A stretch of DNA of 30,824 bases, taken from IMG/VR virus record IMGVR_UViG_3300029893_000374, positions 1 to 30,824 of that record; one strand, given 5' to 3'. This DNA is from a virus. The translations under genes were made by a program, and so were the position numbers. This document shows positions 5,760-13,140 of the stretch, piece after piece. Numbering within the stretch: the stretch's first letter is position 1; each line of letters starts with the position of its first letter. The notes beneath the pieces are model-generated. The model was not told the origin of the DNA. It did not search any database and saw only the letters and a list, made by a program, of their open reading frames with translations.

Positions 5760-7293
5760 AGCGCCCGGCCAGATGCGCGGCGGCAAAGCCGAGCGCCATC
5801 ACTTCTGCGAGCTGGTCGCTGGGTAGGTCGCCGTAGGCGGCCAGCAGCGCATCGCGCAGGGCCTCGAGGCTTTCGGCCTCATCGACCAGGCGGCGCACGG
5901 CGTCGAGGATCTCGCCCCAGGCGGGCGCGGCCTCGATGTCCATGCGCTCGACCATGGCGGTGACGGGCGTGGGGTCGTCGGCTGCGTCGCGCCAGCCGTC
6001 CGGCGTGCTCGCATTGCATGCGACAAGCTGCGCGGCATTGGCTTCGGTGCCGGGCGCAGGAGGCTGGGCGGCGCCGCCCAGCACGGGCTCGTCATCGGCC
6101 GGGTCGGGGATGCCCAGGCGCTGGCGCACCCAGCGCTCGGGGATGCGCACGCCGGCGGCCGCCAGCGCCGGGATGGCCTGGGCGTAGGTGGCGATGTCGT
6201 CGGGCTCGCTGGTATCGAACACCAGGCGCGGGCAGCGGTCTGGCGGGACGCCGAAGTTCAGCACGGCAAAGGGCGCGATGAGGTCGCGCGTCAGCGTGGC
6301 GGCCACCTGACGCGCGTCGGCGTCGCGGATGTCCTCGCGCACGCGCTCGTGCATGTCGGCCACGCCGGAGCCCAGGCCGGTGCTCTTGGCCTGGGTGGAG
6401 AGCGTCTGCCCGAGGATGGCGCGCGCGATTGCCTCGTCCGCCCAGCGCACCATGGCCAAGTGCGGGCTGTCGCTGCCGCTGGATGCCACGCGCTGGATTT
6501 CGAGCTGCATTTCCAGCGGCATGATGGCGCGCGCATCGTGGGCGAGGCTGGCCACCGCCTGGAGCAGGCGGCTTTTGTCCTCTTCGGTGGCTTCGCGGCC
6601 GTATTTGCCGATGACGAAGGGCAGGCCGAAGGTCTCCAGGAACTCGGCGAAGTCGCCGATGGCATAGGCCTTGTAGACGAACGGCCAGACGATGGCGCGG
6701 TAGATGCCGCCGCGCGCCACATAGCCTGCGCGCGGCATGCGCGGCTGGTGCAGGATCCACGTGTAGGGGCGCAGCGGCTCCGATCCGGCGTCGGTGGCAA
6801 GCTCGATGCTGCGGCGATCCTCGGAGATGGCAAACCAGTCGTGCGGCCGGGCGTGCAGCTGCGGCAGCCACAGGCCGTCGCCCCTTTCCCACACGATCTC
6901 GATGGCGGAAAACCCATGCCCCACGGCGTCCGTCAGCGCCACGATGGCGTCCTCGATGGCGTCGCTCATGCCGTCGAGCCACCCGGCGATGGCCTCGGCG
7001 GCGCGTTTTTCTGCCGTCGAGGCGTCCTTCGGCGGCTCGATCTTGCGCGGCAGGCGCGCGATGGCGAGCGCGCGCTGCTGCATGGCGGCGGCGATCATGG
7101 CGTCGCGGTCTTGCATGTCGGCAAAGAGCCGCGATTGGGCGCAGAGGTCGCCCGCGTCGGCCTCGCGCAGCATGGCGGCCACGGTGGCGGGTTTGAGGCC
7201 CGAGAGGGCCGACTCGTGCCAGGGCCGGGCGTAGCGGGCCACGCGCGCGGTCTGCGGCTCGCGCAGGGCCGCGGGCCGGATGGTCTCGGTCAT
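5725..7293 (-). CDS. Mu gp29-like portal protein (DUF935 family)
   Basis: 522 aa, ATG at 7293 overlapping the large-terminase stop. It is a full-length DUF935 portal: LKPATVAAMLREADAGD and SRLFADMQDRDAMIAAAMQQRALAIARLP near residues 33-85, then VGHGFSAIEIVWE, HPHDWF-like ARPHDWFAI, GIYRAIVWPFVYKAYAIGDFAEFLETFGLPFVIGKY around 210-245, and LGQTLSTQAKSTGLGSG-VADMH near 300. The portal is the dodecameric ring through which the terminase fills the head. The C-terminal 100 residues are an Ala/Asp-rich extension. A dispersed 20-bp repeat lies antisense within the gene at 6006-6025. Confidence 0.92.
   Translation of the reverse strand: MTETIRPAALREPQTARVARYARPWHESALSGLKPATVAAMLREADAGDLCAQSRLFADMQDRDAMIAAAMQQRALAIARLPRKIEPPKDASTAEKRAAEAIAGWLDGMSDAIEDAIVALTDAVGHGFSAIEIVWERGDGLWLPQLHARPHDWFAISEDRRSIELATDAGSEPLRPYTWILHQPRMPRAGYVARGGIYRAIVWPFVYKAYAIGDFAEFLETFGLPFVIGKYGREATEEDKSRLLQAVASLAHDARAIMPLEMQLEIQRVASSGSDSPHLAMVRWADEAIARAILGQTLSTQAKSTGLGSGVADMHERVREDIRDADARQVAATLTRDLIAPFAVLNFGVPPDRCPRLVFDTSEPDDIATYAQAIPALAAAGVRIPERWVRQRLGIPDPADDEPVLGGAAQPPAPGTEANAAQLVACNASTPDGWRDAADDPTPVTAMVERMDIEAAPAWGEILDAVRRLVDEAESLEALRDALLAAYGDLPSDQLAEVMALGFAAAHLAGRYDVETESGGRR
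6006..6025 (+). repeat. dispersed 20-bp end-like repeat, copy B
   Basis: TGCTCGCATTGCATGCGACA, a full match to the end motif and 17 of 20 identical to the right-end copy at 30700-30719. It is the only copy antisense to the gene that contains it (portal). Confidence 0.75.
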
Positions 7294-8627
7294 GCGAATA
7301 CCTCCCCGCGCCCGCTGCCAAGGGGCGCGTCATCGAAGTCCGGTTTGGCTGGACGGCGCGGCAGCGGCACGAAGCCGTCATAGGCCGGGGCGGCATCGAG
7401 GCTGGCCGAGACCGCCAGCGCCAGCGCCCAGAAGCGGTCGGCGTGGCCTTGCTCGCTGCGCTCGGCCACCAGGCGCGGCGCGCCGGTGGGGCCGGCCACC
7501 CGCTGCACGGAATGCAGGTCGGCGCGCAGGGCCGCGTTGCCGGCGGGCAGGCGCAGCCTGCGGTCTTCCATCGCCTCCTTCAAGGCGGTGGCCATGTCGA
7601 GCTTGCGCGCCTGGCTGAAAAGCACCCCCTCGACGCGATAGGCGCCGTGCCGCCGCTGCGCTTCCTGCACCGGCATCTCGCCCAGGCCCGTCTGGTCGAG
7701 GGCGGCGCGGATGACGCGGTATTGCCGCATCACGCGGTCGAGCTCGGCCAGTTGCGCGGCAAAACTCGTCGCGCGCAATTCGATCAATTCGCGCAGCCAG
7801 AGCACGTCGCCGACCTGCTCCAGCACGGCGATGACGGTGAGGTCGCCGCGCGCGGCGAAGTCCATGCCCACGTACACCGGGCCGCCGGTGTACTTGCCGG
7901 GGGCGGCGGCATCCTCGCAGCCGTCGATGAGGTCGTAGGGCAGCCAGGCGGTGGCCTCGTCGATGAACTGGCACTCAAACTCCTGCGCCCAGGCTATGGG
8001 GTCGCTCATCGCGCGCTTGAGCTCGTCCACGTTGCGCGGCAGGCCGTCGCGCACGGCGTCGTGGATGGTGACCACGTGCCTGGAAAACAGGCTGTCCGGC
8101 GCGGTCATGATCTCGTAGAACTTGTCGCCGCGCCCATTGGGCGTCGAGATGACGCGAAGCTTCAAGTCGGGGCGCGAGACCACCGGCAGCAGCGCCGTCC
8201 AGATGGCGCGGTTGTCCTGGTGGTGGGCAAATTCGTCGAGGATGAGGTTGTCGCTCATGCCGCGCGCGGTGCTGGGCTTGCTGGCAATGGCCCGGATGTA
8301 GCTGCCGCGCGAGCCGATGCGCACCACGTGGGCGAGCTCATCCACATCCAGCGGCTCATCGAGCGCCTCGAAGGCGGCGCCGATGGCGCGCAGGTGGAGC
8401 TTGACCCCGTTGTCCATGGCATCCAGCGCCCGGTCGCGCGAGACGGAGAGGATCGTCCAGCGCGACACACGCCCGGCGGCCTCGGCCTCGAGCACGTCGA
8501 GCACCGCCTCCAAGGTGGTCGTGAAGGTCTTGCCCGTCTGGCGGCTCCACATGCCCGCCTTGAAGCGTGCATCGTCGGCCAGATAGCGGCGCTGGTAGGG
8601 GTAGAGGATGGGGCGGTTATCCGCCAT
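7290..8627 (-). CDS. Mu gp28-like large terminase subunit (ATPase/nuclease)
   Basis: 445 aa. The Walker A motif lies in GMWSRQTGKT at about residues 25-34, Walker B with the catalytic Glu in NLILDEFAHH near 130, and the coupling region in VISTPNGRGDKFYE near 160. The C-terminal RNase H-like nuclease begins with VYVGMDFAARGDLTV near residue 252, supplying the first metal-binding Asp; further acidic residues lie in ALDQTGLGEMP and ERSEQGHADRFWALALA. The enzyme packages DNA by a headful mechanism from within integrated Mu-type DNA. It overlaps the small-terminase gene at its start and the portal at its end. Confidence 0.93.
   Translation of the reverse strand: MADNRPILYPYQRRYLADDARFKAGMWSRQTGKTFTTTLEAVLDVLEAEAAGRVSRWTILSVSRDRALDAMDNGVKLHLRAIGAAFEALDEPLDVDELAHVVRIGSRGSYIRAIASKPSTARGMSDNLILDEFAHHQDNRAIWTALLPVVSRPDLKLRVISTPNGRGDKFYEIMTAPDSLFSRHVVTIHDAVRDGLPRNVDELKRAMSDPIAWAQEFECQFIDEATAWLPYDLIDGCEDAAAPGKYTGGPVYVGMDFAARGDLTVIAVLEQVGDVLWLRELIELRATSFAAQLAELDRVMRQYRVIRAALDQTGLGEMPVQEAQRRHGAYRVEGVLFSQARKLDMATALKEAMEDRRLRLPAGNAALRADLHSVQRVAGPTGAPRLVAERSEQGHADRFWALALAVSASLDAAPAYDGFVPLPRRPAKPDFDDAPLGSGRGEVFA
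7767..7786 (-). repeat. dispersed 20-bp end-like repeat, copy C
   Basis: Read on the minus strand: TGATCGAATTGCGCGCGACG, a full match to the motif. It lies inside the large-terminase gene in the sense direction, encoding LIELRATS. Confidence 0.65.
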
Positions 8628-9144
8628 ACAACCCCTCCCGCACGGCCTTGAGCGTCTCGGCGTCGAGCGTGCGGCCGGCGCGCCCGGCCTCGCGCTCGAT
8701 GGCGTCCAGTTTCGTCTTCACTTCTTCCGCCCACTTCTTCTGCCCGATGCTGGCGCGGCTGGCCTCGGCCACGGCGCGGGCGGCTTGCGACAGGAGCTTG
8801 ACCTGCTCGGCCGGGTCGGCGTCTTCGGCCTCGCGCACCTTGAGCATGGCCTCGAACAGGCTCGACTGCACCAGGCGGATCACCGCGGCGGAGTGCTCGT
8901 CGGCGGCGTCCGGCGCGGCTTCGGCGATGAGCCGGGCGGCTTCGGCGCTGGCCTTGATGGCGCTCATGGTGCGCTGGATGCGCTGATCCGCGCGCCAGAT
9001 GGCCGAGTGCGACAGCTCATAGCCTTGCGCCTTGAGCGCTTCGGACAGCGCCACGTAGCCGGGGTGGCTGCGGTCGGCCAGGGTCTTTTCCAGCCAGGCG
9101 CGCACCTCGGGCGGCAGGGCATCGACCTTGCTGCGGCGGGCCAT
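8617..9144 (-). CDS. Mu gp27-like small terminase subunit (DUF3486 family)
   Basis: 175 aa, ATG at 9144. It begins MARRSKVDALPPEVRAWLEKTL, the hallmark opening of DUF3486, followed by the putative DNA-recognition part (YVALSEALKAQGYELSHSAIWRADQRI, about residues 30-57). A long helical, Ala/Glu-rich region probably oligomerises it. In Mu this protein (gp27) recognises the packaging site and stimulates the gp28 ATPase; here the two genes overlap by 11 bases. Length is typical. Confidence 0.9.
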   Translation of the reverse strand: MARRSKVDALPPEVRAWLEKTLADRSHPGYVALSEALKAQGYELSHSAIWRADQRIQRTMSAIKASAEAARLIAEAAPDAADEHSAAVIRLVQSSLFEAMLKVREAEDADPAEQVKLLSQAARAVAEASRASIGQKKWAEEVKTKLDAIEREAGRAGRTLDAETLKAVREGLYGG

Positions 9145-9145
9145 G

Positions 9146-9466
9146 TCACCACCTCGGCGGGCGGGCGATGCCGGCGGGGGCGTCCGCGCGGTATTCGTAC
9201 ACGTCCATCCCGTGCGCGGTGAGTTCGGCGGACCACACGGGGCCGCGCTCGTCGATGGTGACCAGGCCGTGGGCCTTGAGCCAGCCCAGTTCGCGGCGCA
9301 CGTCGGCGGCGCTGGCGCGCACGGGGATGTCGTGCGCGCAGGCGGCCAGCAGCGTCTCCAGCGCCCCGTAGGGGCGGGCGTGCCACAGGGCGGTCAGCAG
9401 CACCCAGCGCAGGGTTTCGCGCTCGGCGCGCTCGATGTCGATGGCCTGGCCGAGCGGATTAGCCAT
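9146..9466 (-). CDS. Mu gp26-like winged-helix protein
   Basis: 106 aa, ATG at 9466, ending one base before the small-terminase start. Residues about 13-70 (AERETLRWVLLTALWHARPYGALETLLAACAHD, then VRRELGWLKAHGLVTI) form a helix-turn-helix/winged-helix pattern. In Mu-like phages this family lies directly upstream of gp27. Its precise role is not established; DNA binding near packaging or late expression is an inference from fold and position. Confidence 0.75.
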   Translation of the reverse strand: MANPLGQAIDIERAERETLRWVLLTALWHARPYGALETLLAACAHDIPVRASAADVRRELGWLKAHGLVTIDERGPVWSAELTAHGMDVYEYRADAPAGIARPPRW

Positions 9467-9782
9467 GGCGGGTCTCCTTGACGATCATGAGCAGCATTTC
9501 GTGGATGCGGTCGAGCTTGATGGTGATGGCCGACATGTCGCGGATGTGGTCTTCGCGCCGGATGTAGTGCAGCGGGAGTTCCGCGCGCAGGCCCGTGAGC
9601 TCGGCGTCGATGCGCCGGATCTCGGCGGCCATGGATTCCAGGCGCTCGAACCGCTGGTCGATCTCGCGCATGAGCCGGTTGGCAAAGCCGCGCGCCATCA
9701 GCGCCACCGCGCCCAGCAGCGCGCCGATGGCCCACACCGAGACCTGCCAGCGCATGAGGCCGGAGAGGATGTCACCTTCCAT
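9459..9782 (-). CDS. Mu gp25-like membrane protein with coiled coil (DUF2730 family)
   Basis: 107 aa, ATG at 9782. One membrane segment at about residues 12-31 (WQVSVWAIGALLGAVALMA) is followed by a long heptad-rich coiled coil (IDQRFERLESMAAEIRRIDAELTGLRAELP and ITIKLDRIHEMLLMIV). This is the DUF2730 layout found between the lysis and terminase genes of Mu-like phages. The location suggests an inner-membrane role near lysis, but the function is not known. It overlaps the gp26-like gene by eight bases. Confidence 0.8.
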   Translation of the reverse strand: MEGDILSGLMRWQVSVWAIGALLGAVALMARGFANRLMREIDQRFERLESMAAEIRRIDAELTGLRAELPLHYIRREDHIRDMSAITIKLDRIHEMLLMIVKETRHG

Positions 9783-10293
9783 GCGTCACCTCGTCCCACT
9801 GGCGGATGGCGTCGATGCGGGCGCGGCATTCGCCGTAGAGGGCGATGGCGTCTGCGGCCCATCCGGCGATGTCGGCCTCTGTCGCGCCGGGATCGGCGGC
9901 AGCGGCGGCATCGGTGTGAGCAGGCTCGCCGGCGGGCGCGGGCACGGCACTGGCGTCTGCGATGGCGGCGTTGAGCAGCCCGCGAGCAGGGCCAGACAGG
10001 CCGCAGCGGTCAGCGGTCGGCAATCCATACAGGGTCTCCTTGAGGCGGCGTTGGGTGTCGGTGAGGCGGGTTTTCGTCGCCTGCAATGCGTGCACGGCGG
10101 CGCGCTCGGCGTCCTGCGCGGCGGCCAGCCGCCGGGCCGCATCCTCGGCGGCTGCCTGTTGCTGAGCGGCGTGGGCGGCCTGAAGGCGGGCGATGTCGGC
10201 ATCGGCCAGGCGGTCCTTGAGCGCGTAGCCGCCTGCGAAACCGCTGGCCAGGGAGACAGCGGCCACCGCGAGCATGGGCCATGGGGTCACCAT
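9772..10293 (-). CDS. Rz-like inner-membrane spanin
   Basis: 173 aa from ATG 10293; the frame continues upstream, but this start places MVTPWPMLAVAAVSLASGFAGGYALKDRL as an N-terminal signal anchor. The periplasmic part is a long Ala/Gln/Glu-rich helix (ADIARLQAAHAAQQQAAAEDAARR onward), as in i-spanins, and a second Rz1 gene is nested in another frame. The i-spanin joins the outer-membrane o-spanin to fuse the two membranes in the last step of lysis. It overlaps the 27-aa peptide gene at its start and DUF2730 at its end. A dispersed repeat lies within it. Confidence 0.82.
   Translation of the reverse strand: MVTPWPMLAVAAVSLASGFAGGYALKDRLADADIARLQAAHAAQQQAAAEDAARRLAAAQDAERAAVHALQATKTRLTDTQRRLKETLYGLPTADRCGLSGPARGLLNAAIADASAVPAPAGEPAHTDAAAAADPGATEADIAGWAADAIALYGECRARIDAIRQWDEVTHGR
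9786..10028 (-). CDS. Rz1-like outer-membrane lipoprotein spanin, nested in Rz
   Basis: 80 aa from ATG 10028, entirely inside Rz in a different frame. It has a short lipoprotein signal MDCRPLTAAACLALLAGC with the lipobox LAGC at residues 15-18, followed by a proline-rich mature part (STPPSQTPVPCPRPPASLL, PMPPLPPIPA). Nested Rz/Rz1 pairs are known from lambda and many other phages. The o-spanin is lipidated on the Cys and pairs with Rz across the periplasm. Confidence 0.8.
   Translation of the reverse strand: MDCRPLTAAACLALLAGCSTPPSQTPVPCPRPPASLLTPMPPLPPIPARQRPTSPDGPQTPSPSTANAAPASTPSASGTR
10075..10094 (-). repeat. dispersed 20-bp end-like repeat, copy D
   Basis: On the minus strand TGCACGCATTGCAGGCGACG, a full motif match. 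It lies in the Rz gene, sense orientation, encoding part of VHALQATK, just upstream of the Rz1 start. Confidence 0.75.
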
Positions 10294-10370
10294 ATCCAGC
10301 GCCCCTGTAGCCAAGCGTCGAGCGTCAGCCGCCACGCCAGCGCGGGCAGCAGCATCCACAGTCCGATCAT
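10287..10370 (-). CDS. 27-aa single-span membrane peptide between endolysin and spanin
   Basis: ATG 10370 overlaps the endolysin stop as ATGA, and its TGA (10287-10289) overlaps the first codons of Rz. The product MIGLWMLLPALAWRLTLDAW (first 20 residues) continues with LQGRWIW. It is hydrophobic and Trp-rich, enough for one short membrane span. No other holin gene is seen in this lysis block, so a pinholin or accessory lysis role is possible, but it could also be a coupling peptide. The case rests on the two overlaps and the composition. Confidence 0.55.
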   Translation of the reverse strand: MIGLWMLLPALAWRLTLDAWLQGRWIW

Positions 10371-10849
10371 GGCGCCTCTCCCATGCACTGCCGGTATTCG
10401 GCTTCGCGCCGCTTGACCAGCCCTGGCAGCTCGCGGCCGCCGGCGCGCGTCCAGCGCAGGATTTCCTTGCATGCGCCCGCGTAGTCCGGCGGGGTCTGCT
10501 TGAGTTTCTTCACCAGCGTGCTGCGGCAAAACGCCGCCGGGCCGATGTTGTAGATCAGCGACTGAAAGGCGGCCGCCTCGTGGGCGGCCAGCGGCACGTC
10601 GCCGATGCAGGCGGCGGCCTCGCGCCAGAGGCGGTTGGCATCCTGCGCCAGGCGCAGCACGGCGCGCTCCGGCGTCATGGTGTCGCCGGGCCTGACCGGG
10701 CGGCCGTCTTCGTGGGTGGTGGAGCCAAAGCCCACGGTCTGCACGCCCACGCCATCGTCGTAGGCCGTGCGGCGGTAGCCCTCCCAGCCGGCGATGCCGG
10801 CCAAGGTGAGCGCCGAGACGGTGATGAGGATGGCAGGCGTGCGCTGCAT
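10367..10849 (-). CDS. SAR endolysin (lysozyme, glycoside hydrolase family 24)
   Basis: 160 aa from ATG 10849. The N-terminal stretch RTPAILITVSALTLAGIAGW is weakly hydrophobic and Ala/Gly-rich, as in signal-arrest-release endolysins such as P21 R. Directly after it the catalytic pattern E-x8-D-x5-T is readable: WEGYRRTAYDDGVGVQTVGFGST. Further family features are EAAAFQSLIYNIGPAAFCRSTLVKKL and GGRELPGLVKRREAE. It cleaves the glycan of murein after release from the membrane. It is the first gene of the minus operon; the region upstream is shared with the divergent protease gene. Confidence 0.9.
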   Translation of the reverse strand: MQRTPAILITVSALTLAGIAGWEGYRRTAYDDGVGVQTVGFGSTTHEDGRPVRPGDTMTPERAVLRLAQDANRLWREAAACIGDVPLAAHEAAAFQSLIYNIGPAAFCRSTLVKKLKQTPPDYAGACKEILRWTRAGGRELPGLVKRREAEYRQCMGEAP

Positions 10850-10879
10850 GGCGCAATCGTCCGCCAAAGCCGGCGCCGA

Positions 10880-10899
10880 TGACAGTCTGAAGCCTGTCA
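10880..10899. promoter_or_regulatory. dyad in the divergent late promoter region
   Basis: TGACAG (10880-10885) and CTGTCA (10894-10899) form a 6-8-6 dyad in the 89-base gap between the divergent endolysin and protease genes. Any promoters for the two late operons must lie here or inside the flanking codons. Mor-family activators bind short dyads, so this is a candidate site. No convincing -10/-35 pair is visible. Confidence 0.35.
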
Positions 10900-10938
10900 G
10901 CGTTGGCGCTGGTGGCGCAGACGCGCAGACTGGCGGCC

Positions 10939-11910
10939 ATGCAGACCCCACGCACATCACCCGCGCACCCCGCCGCCGCGCTGTCGGCCGGCGGCGCGCT
11001 GATGTCGATTCATGCCTCCAGCCCCTCAGCGGCCGCCGACGCCCCGCCGGAGTGGGTCGAGCTCATTCCGGCGGGGGATTTTTCCGGGCGTGACGGGCGC
11101 GGGCCGTACCGGCTCGATGCCGAGGCGGTGCTCAAGGCCTTTGCCGCGGGCGGCATCGACCTGCCCATCGACTACGAGCACCAGAGCCTGGAGGCCGAGG
11201 CCAAGGCCGGGCCGGTGCCCGCCGCCGGCTGGATCAAGGAACTCGAGGTGCGCGATGGCGCGCTGTGGGCTCGTGTGCAGTGGACGTCGCGCGCCGCCGA
11301 GCTGATCGCCGCGCGCGAGTACCGCTTCCTCTCCCCGGTCTTCCGCCACGTCCAGGGCCGCGTGGTGGCTCTGGCGGGCGCCGGGCTGGTGCACTACCCG
11401 AATCTCGACCTCACTCCGGTTGCCAACCGTCAAGGAGACGCCATGTCCGATCAGATCGATCTTTCGCCCATCGCCGAGGCCCTGGGCGCGCCTGCCGACG
11501 CCGATGCCGCGCAGCTCGTGGCCCATGCGGCGAGCCTGCGCCGCCGCGCAGACTCCCCCGATCCCGCCGAGTGGGTGCCGATGAGCCAGCACAAGGCCGT
11601 GGCCGATGAGCTGGCCCGTCTGCAAGCCGAGGTGGCCCGGCAAAAGGCCGAGGCCGCCGTGAGCGAGGTCATGCGCGCCGGCAAGCTCGCCCCGGCGCTC
11701 AAAGACTGGGCCATGGGCTACGCCAGCCGCGACCCCGAGGGCTTTGCTGCCTGGGCTGCTGCGGCGCCGGTCATCGTCAGCGCCCAGTCCGACGCGCACG
11801 CGGCCAAGACGCCCGAGGCGCTGACCGAGGAGGAGCGCTACGTCTGCGCCCAGCTCGGGCTGACCGAGGCCGACTTCATCGCCCACAAGCGCCTTGTCAA
11901 TAAGGAGTAA
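10939..11910 (+). CDS. Mu gpI-like head maturation protease
   Basis: 323 aa from ATG 10939; the frame is open upstream to TTG 10903. The N-terminal half carries the Mu I protease pattern: EWVELIPAGDFSGRDGRGPY, LPIDYEHQS (conserved Asp and His), AGWIKELEVRDGALWARVQWT, REYRFLSPVF, and LTPVANR at the end of the domain near residue 165. The C-terminal half is a helical scaffold region (DELARLQAEVARQKAEAAVSEVM). It cleaves the scaffold and itself during head assembly. An in-frame internal start at 11443 should make the scaffold separately. It is the first gene of the plus late operon. Confidence 0.88.
   Translation: MQTPRTSPAHPAAALSAGGALMSIHASSPSAAADAPPEWVELIPAGDFSGRDGRGPYRLDAEAVLKAFAAGGIDLPIDYEHQSLEAEAKAGPVPAAGWIKELEVRDGALWARVQWTSRAAELIAAREYRFLSPVFRHVQGRVVALAGAGLVHYPNLDLTPVANRQGDAMSDQIDLSPIAEALGAPADADAAQLVAHAASLRRRADSPDPAEWVPMSQHKAVADELARLQAEVARQKAEAAVSEVMRAGKLAPALKDWAMGYASRDPEGFAAWAAAAPVIVSAQSDAHAAKTPEALTEEERYVCAQLGLTEADFIAHKRLVNKE
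11443..11910 (+). CDS. gpZ-like scaffold, internal in-frame start within the protease gene
   Basis: 155 aa from ATG 11443, preceded by a strong AAGGAG at 11432-11437. It is in frame with the protease and shares its stop. In Mu the scaffold Z is likewise made from within gene I. The product (MSDQIDLSPIAEALGAPADA, then helical coiled-coil segments and LTEEERYVCAQLGLTEADF near the C-terminus) is helical and acidic, as expected for a scaffold that fills the prohead and is then degraded. Confidence 0.7.
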   Translation: MSDQIDLSPIAEALGAPADADAAQLVAHAASLRRRADSPDPAEWVPMSQHKAVADELARLQAEVARQKAEAAVSEVMRAGKLAPALKDWAMGYASRDPEGFAAWAAAAPVIVSAQSDAHAAKTPEALTEEERYVCAQLGLTEADFIAHKRLVNKE

Positions 11911-11913
11911 TCC

Positions 11914-12828
11914 ATGGCCATCATCACCCCCGCCCTGCTGTCCGGCCTGCGCACCGGCTTCTCGAAAGCCTTCCAGGACGCGCTCACCAATACCCCCACC
12001 GACTGGGAGAAGGTCGCCACCCGCGTGCCGTCGTCGTCGGCGTCGAACACCTACGGCTGGCTGGGCCAGTTCCCGGCCCTGCGCGAGTGGGTGGGCGACC
12101 GCGTGCTCAAGGACATGGCGGCGCAGGCCTACCAGGTCCAGAACAAGCTCTACGAGGGCACGGTCGCCGTCAAACGCACCGACATCGAGGACGACAACGT
12201 CGGCGTCTACACGCCGCTGTTTTCTGAGATGGGCCGCGCTGCCAAGGCCCACGCCGACCAGCTGGTCTTTGCCCTGCTGGCCGCCGGCGAGACCACGACC
12301 TGCTACGACGGGCAGAACTTCTTCGACACCGACCACCCGGTCTACCCGAACGTGGACGGCACCGGCACGGCGACCCTGGTCTCCAACTACAACAACGGCG
12401 GCGCCTCGCCCGGCCCGGCCTGGTATCTGCTGGACACCAGCCGCGCGCTCAAGCCGCTCATCTTCCAGGAGCGCACCACGCCGGAGCTGGAGGCTCTGAC
12501 CAGCACGCAGGATGAGATGGTGTTCATGTCGGACGCCTACCGCTACGGCATCCGCTACCGCTGCAACGCCGGCTTCGGCTTCTGGCAGCTGGCCTACAAG
12601 AGCAAGGCCCCGCTGGATGCGAGCAACTTCAACGCCGCGCTCAAGGCCATGATGGAGGTCAAGGCCGACGGCGGCCGCCCGCTCGGCATCAAGCCCACCA
12701 CGCTGGTGGTGCCGCCCGCGCTGCGCGCCGATGCCATGGCGCTGATCGAGGCGCAACTGACCACGGGCGGCGCGAGCAACCCCAACTACAAGGCGGTCGA
12801 GGTGATCGTCTCGCCGTGGCTGGCCTGA
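11914..12828 (+). CDS. Mu gpT-like major head protein
   Basis: 304 aa, almost the length of Mu T. ATG 11914 follows AAGGAG at 11902-11907. Family features: N-terminal LLSGLRTGFSKAFQDALTN, WLGQFPALREWVGDRVLKDM near residue 50, YEGTVAVKRTDIEDDNVGVY near 85, NFFDTDHPVYPN near 135, then GGRPLGIKPTTLVVPPALRADAM and VEVIVSPWL near the end. It adopts the HK97 fold and forms the icosahedral shell. It directly follows the protease-scaffold gene, as in Mu. Confidence 0.93.
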   Translation: MAIITPALLSGLRTGFSKAFQDALTNTPTDWEKVATRVPSSSASNTYGWLGQFPALREWVGDRVLKDMAAQAYQVQNKLYEGTVAVKRTDIEDDNVGVYTPLFSEMGRAAKAHADQLVFALLAAGETTTCYDGQNFFDTDHPVYPNVDGTGTATLVSNYNNGGASPGPAWYLLDTSRALKPLIFQERTTPELEALTSTQDEMVFMSDAYRYGIRYRCNAGFGFWQLAYKSKAPLDASNFNAALKAMMEVKADGGRPLGIKPTTLVVPPALRADAMALIEAQLTTGGASNPNYKAVEVIVSPWLA

Positions 12829-12842
12829 TGTGAGGTGATGCC

Positions 12843-13103
12843 GTGATCCGCCTCATCGTCCGCACCCGGCCCGCCCACGGCGACGCGCGGCGCTACCGCG
12901 CGGGGCTTGGCCCCTTCGGGCGCGAGCCGCTCGAAGTGGAGGTCACGCCCGCGCAGGCCGAGGCGCTGCGCGCCGACCCGGCGCTGCTGGTGGCCGAGGC
13001 GGACGGGGCGGCCGATGCGGGCGCGCCCGCCGCAAAACCCGCGCCGCCGCCCGCTGCTGCACGCACCCGGCGCAAAAACGGCGCTGAGGCCTCGAGCGGC
13101 TGA
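12843..13103 (+). CDS. small protein after the major head gene, 86 aa
   Basis: GTG start at 12843 with GAGGTG at 12832-12837. The N-terminal half contains short beta-like segments (IRLIVRTRPAH, RRYRAGLGPF, LEVEVTPAQAEALRADPALLV); the C-terminal third is a disordered Ala/Pro/Lys tail. Equivalent small proteins follow gpT in FluMu-type prophages. It may be a head decoration or connector accessory, but I can name no function. Confidence 0.6.
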   Translation: MIRLIVRTRPAHGDARRYRAGLGPFGREPLEVEVTPAQAEALRADPALLVAEADGAADAGAPAAKPAPPPAAARTRRKNGAEASSG

Positions 13104-13140
13104 GGTGGCTATGGTGGTATCACCCATCCCCAAAAAATCG

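Noticed and set aside
6349-8651. Long plus-strand frames opposite portal and terminase
   Set aside because: Portal and terminase motifs (Walker A, Walker B, DUF935 pattern) fix the coding strand; the opposite frames are His/Gly/Arg-rich shadows.
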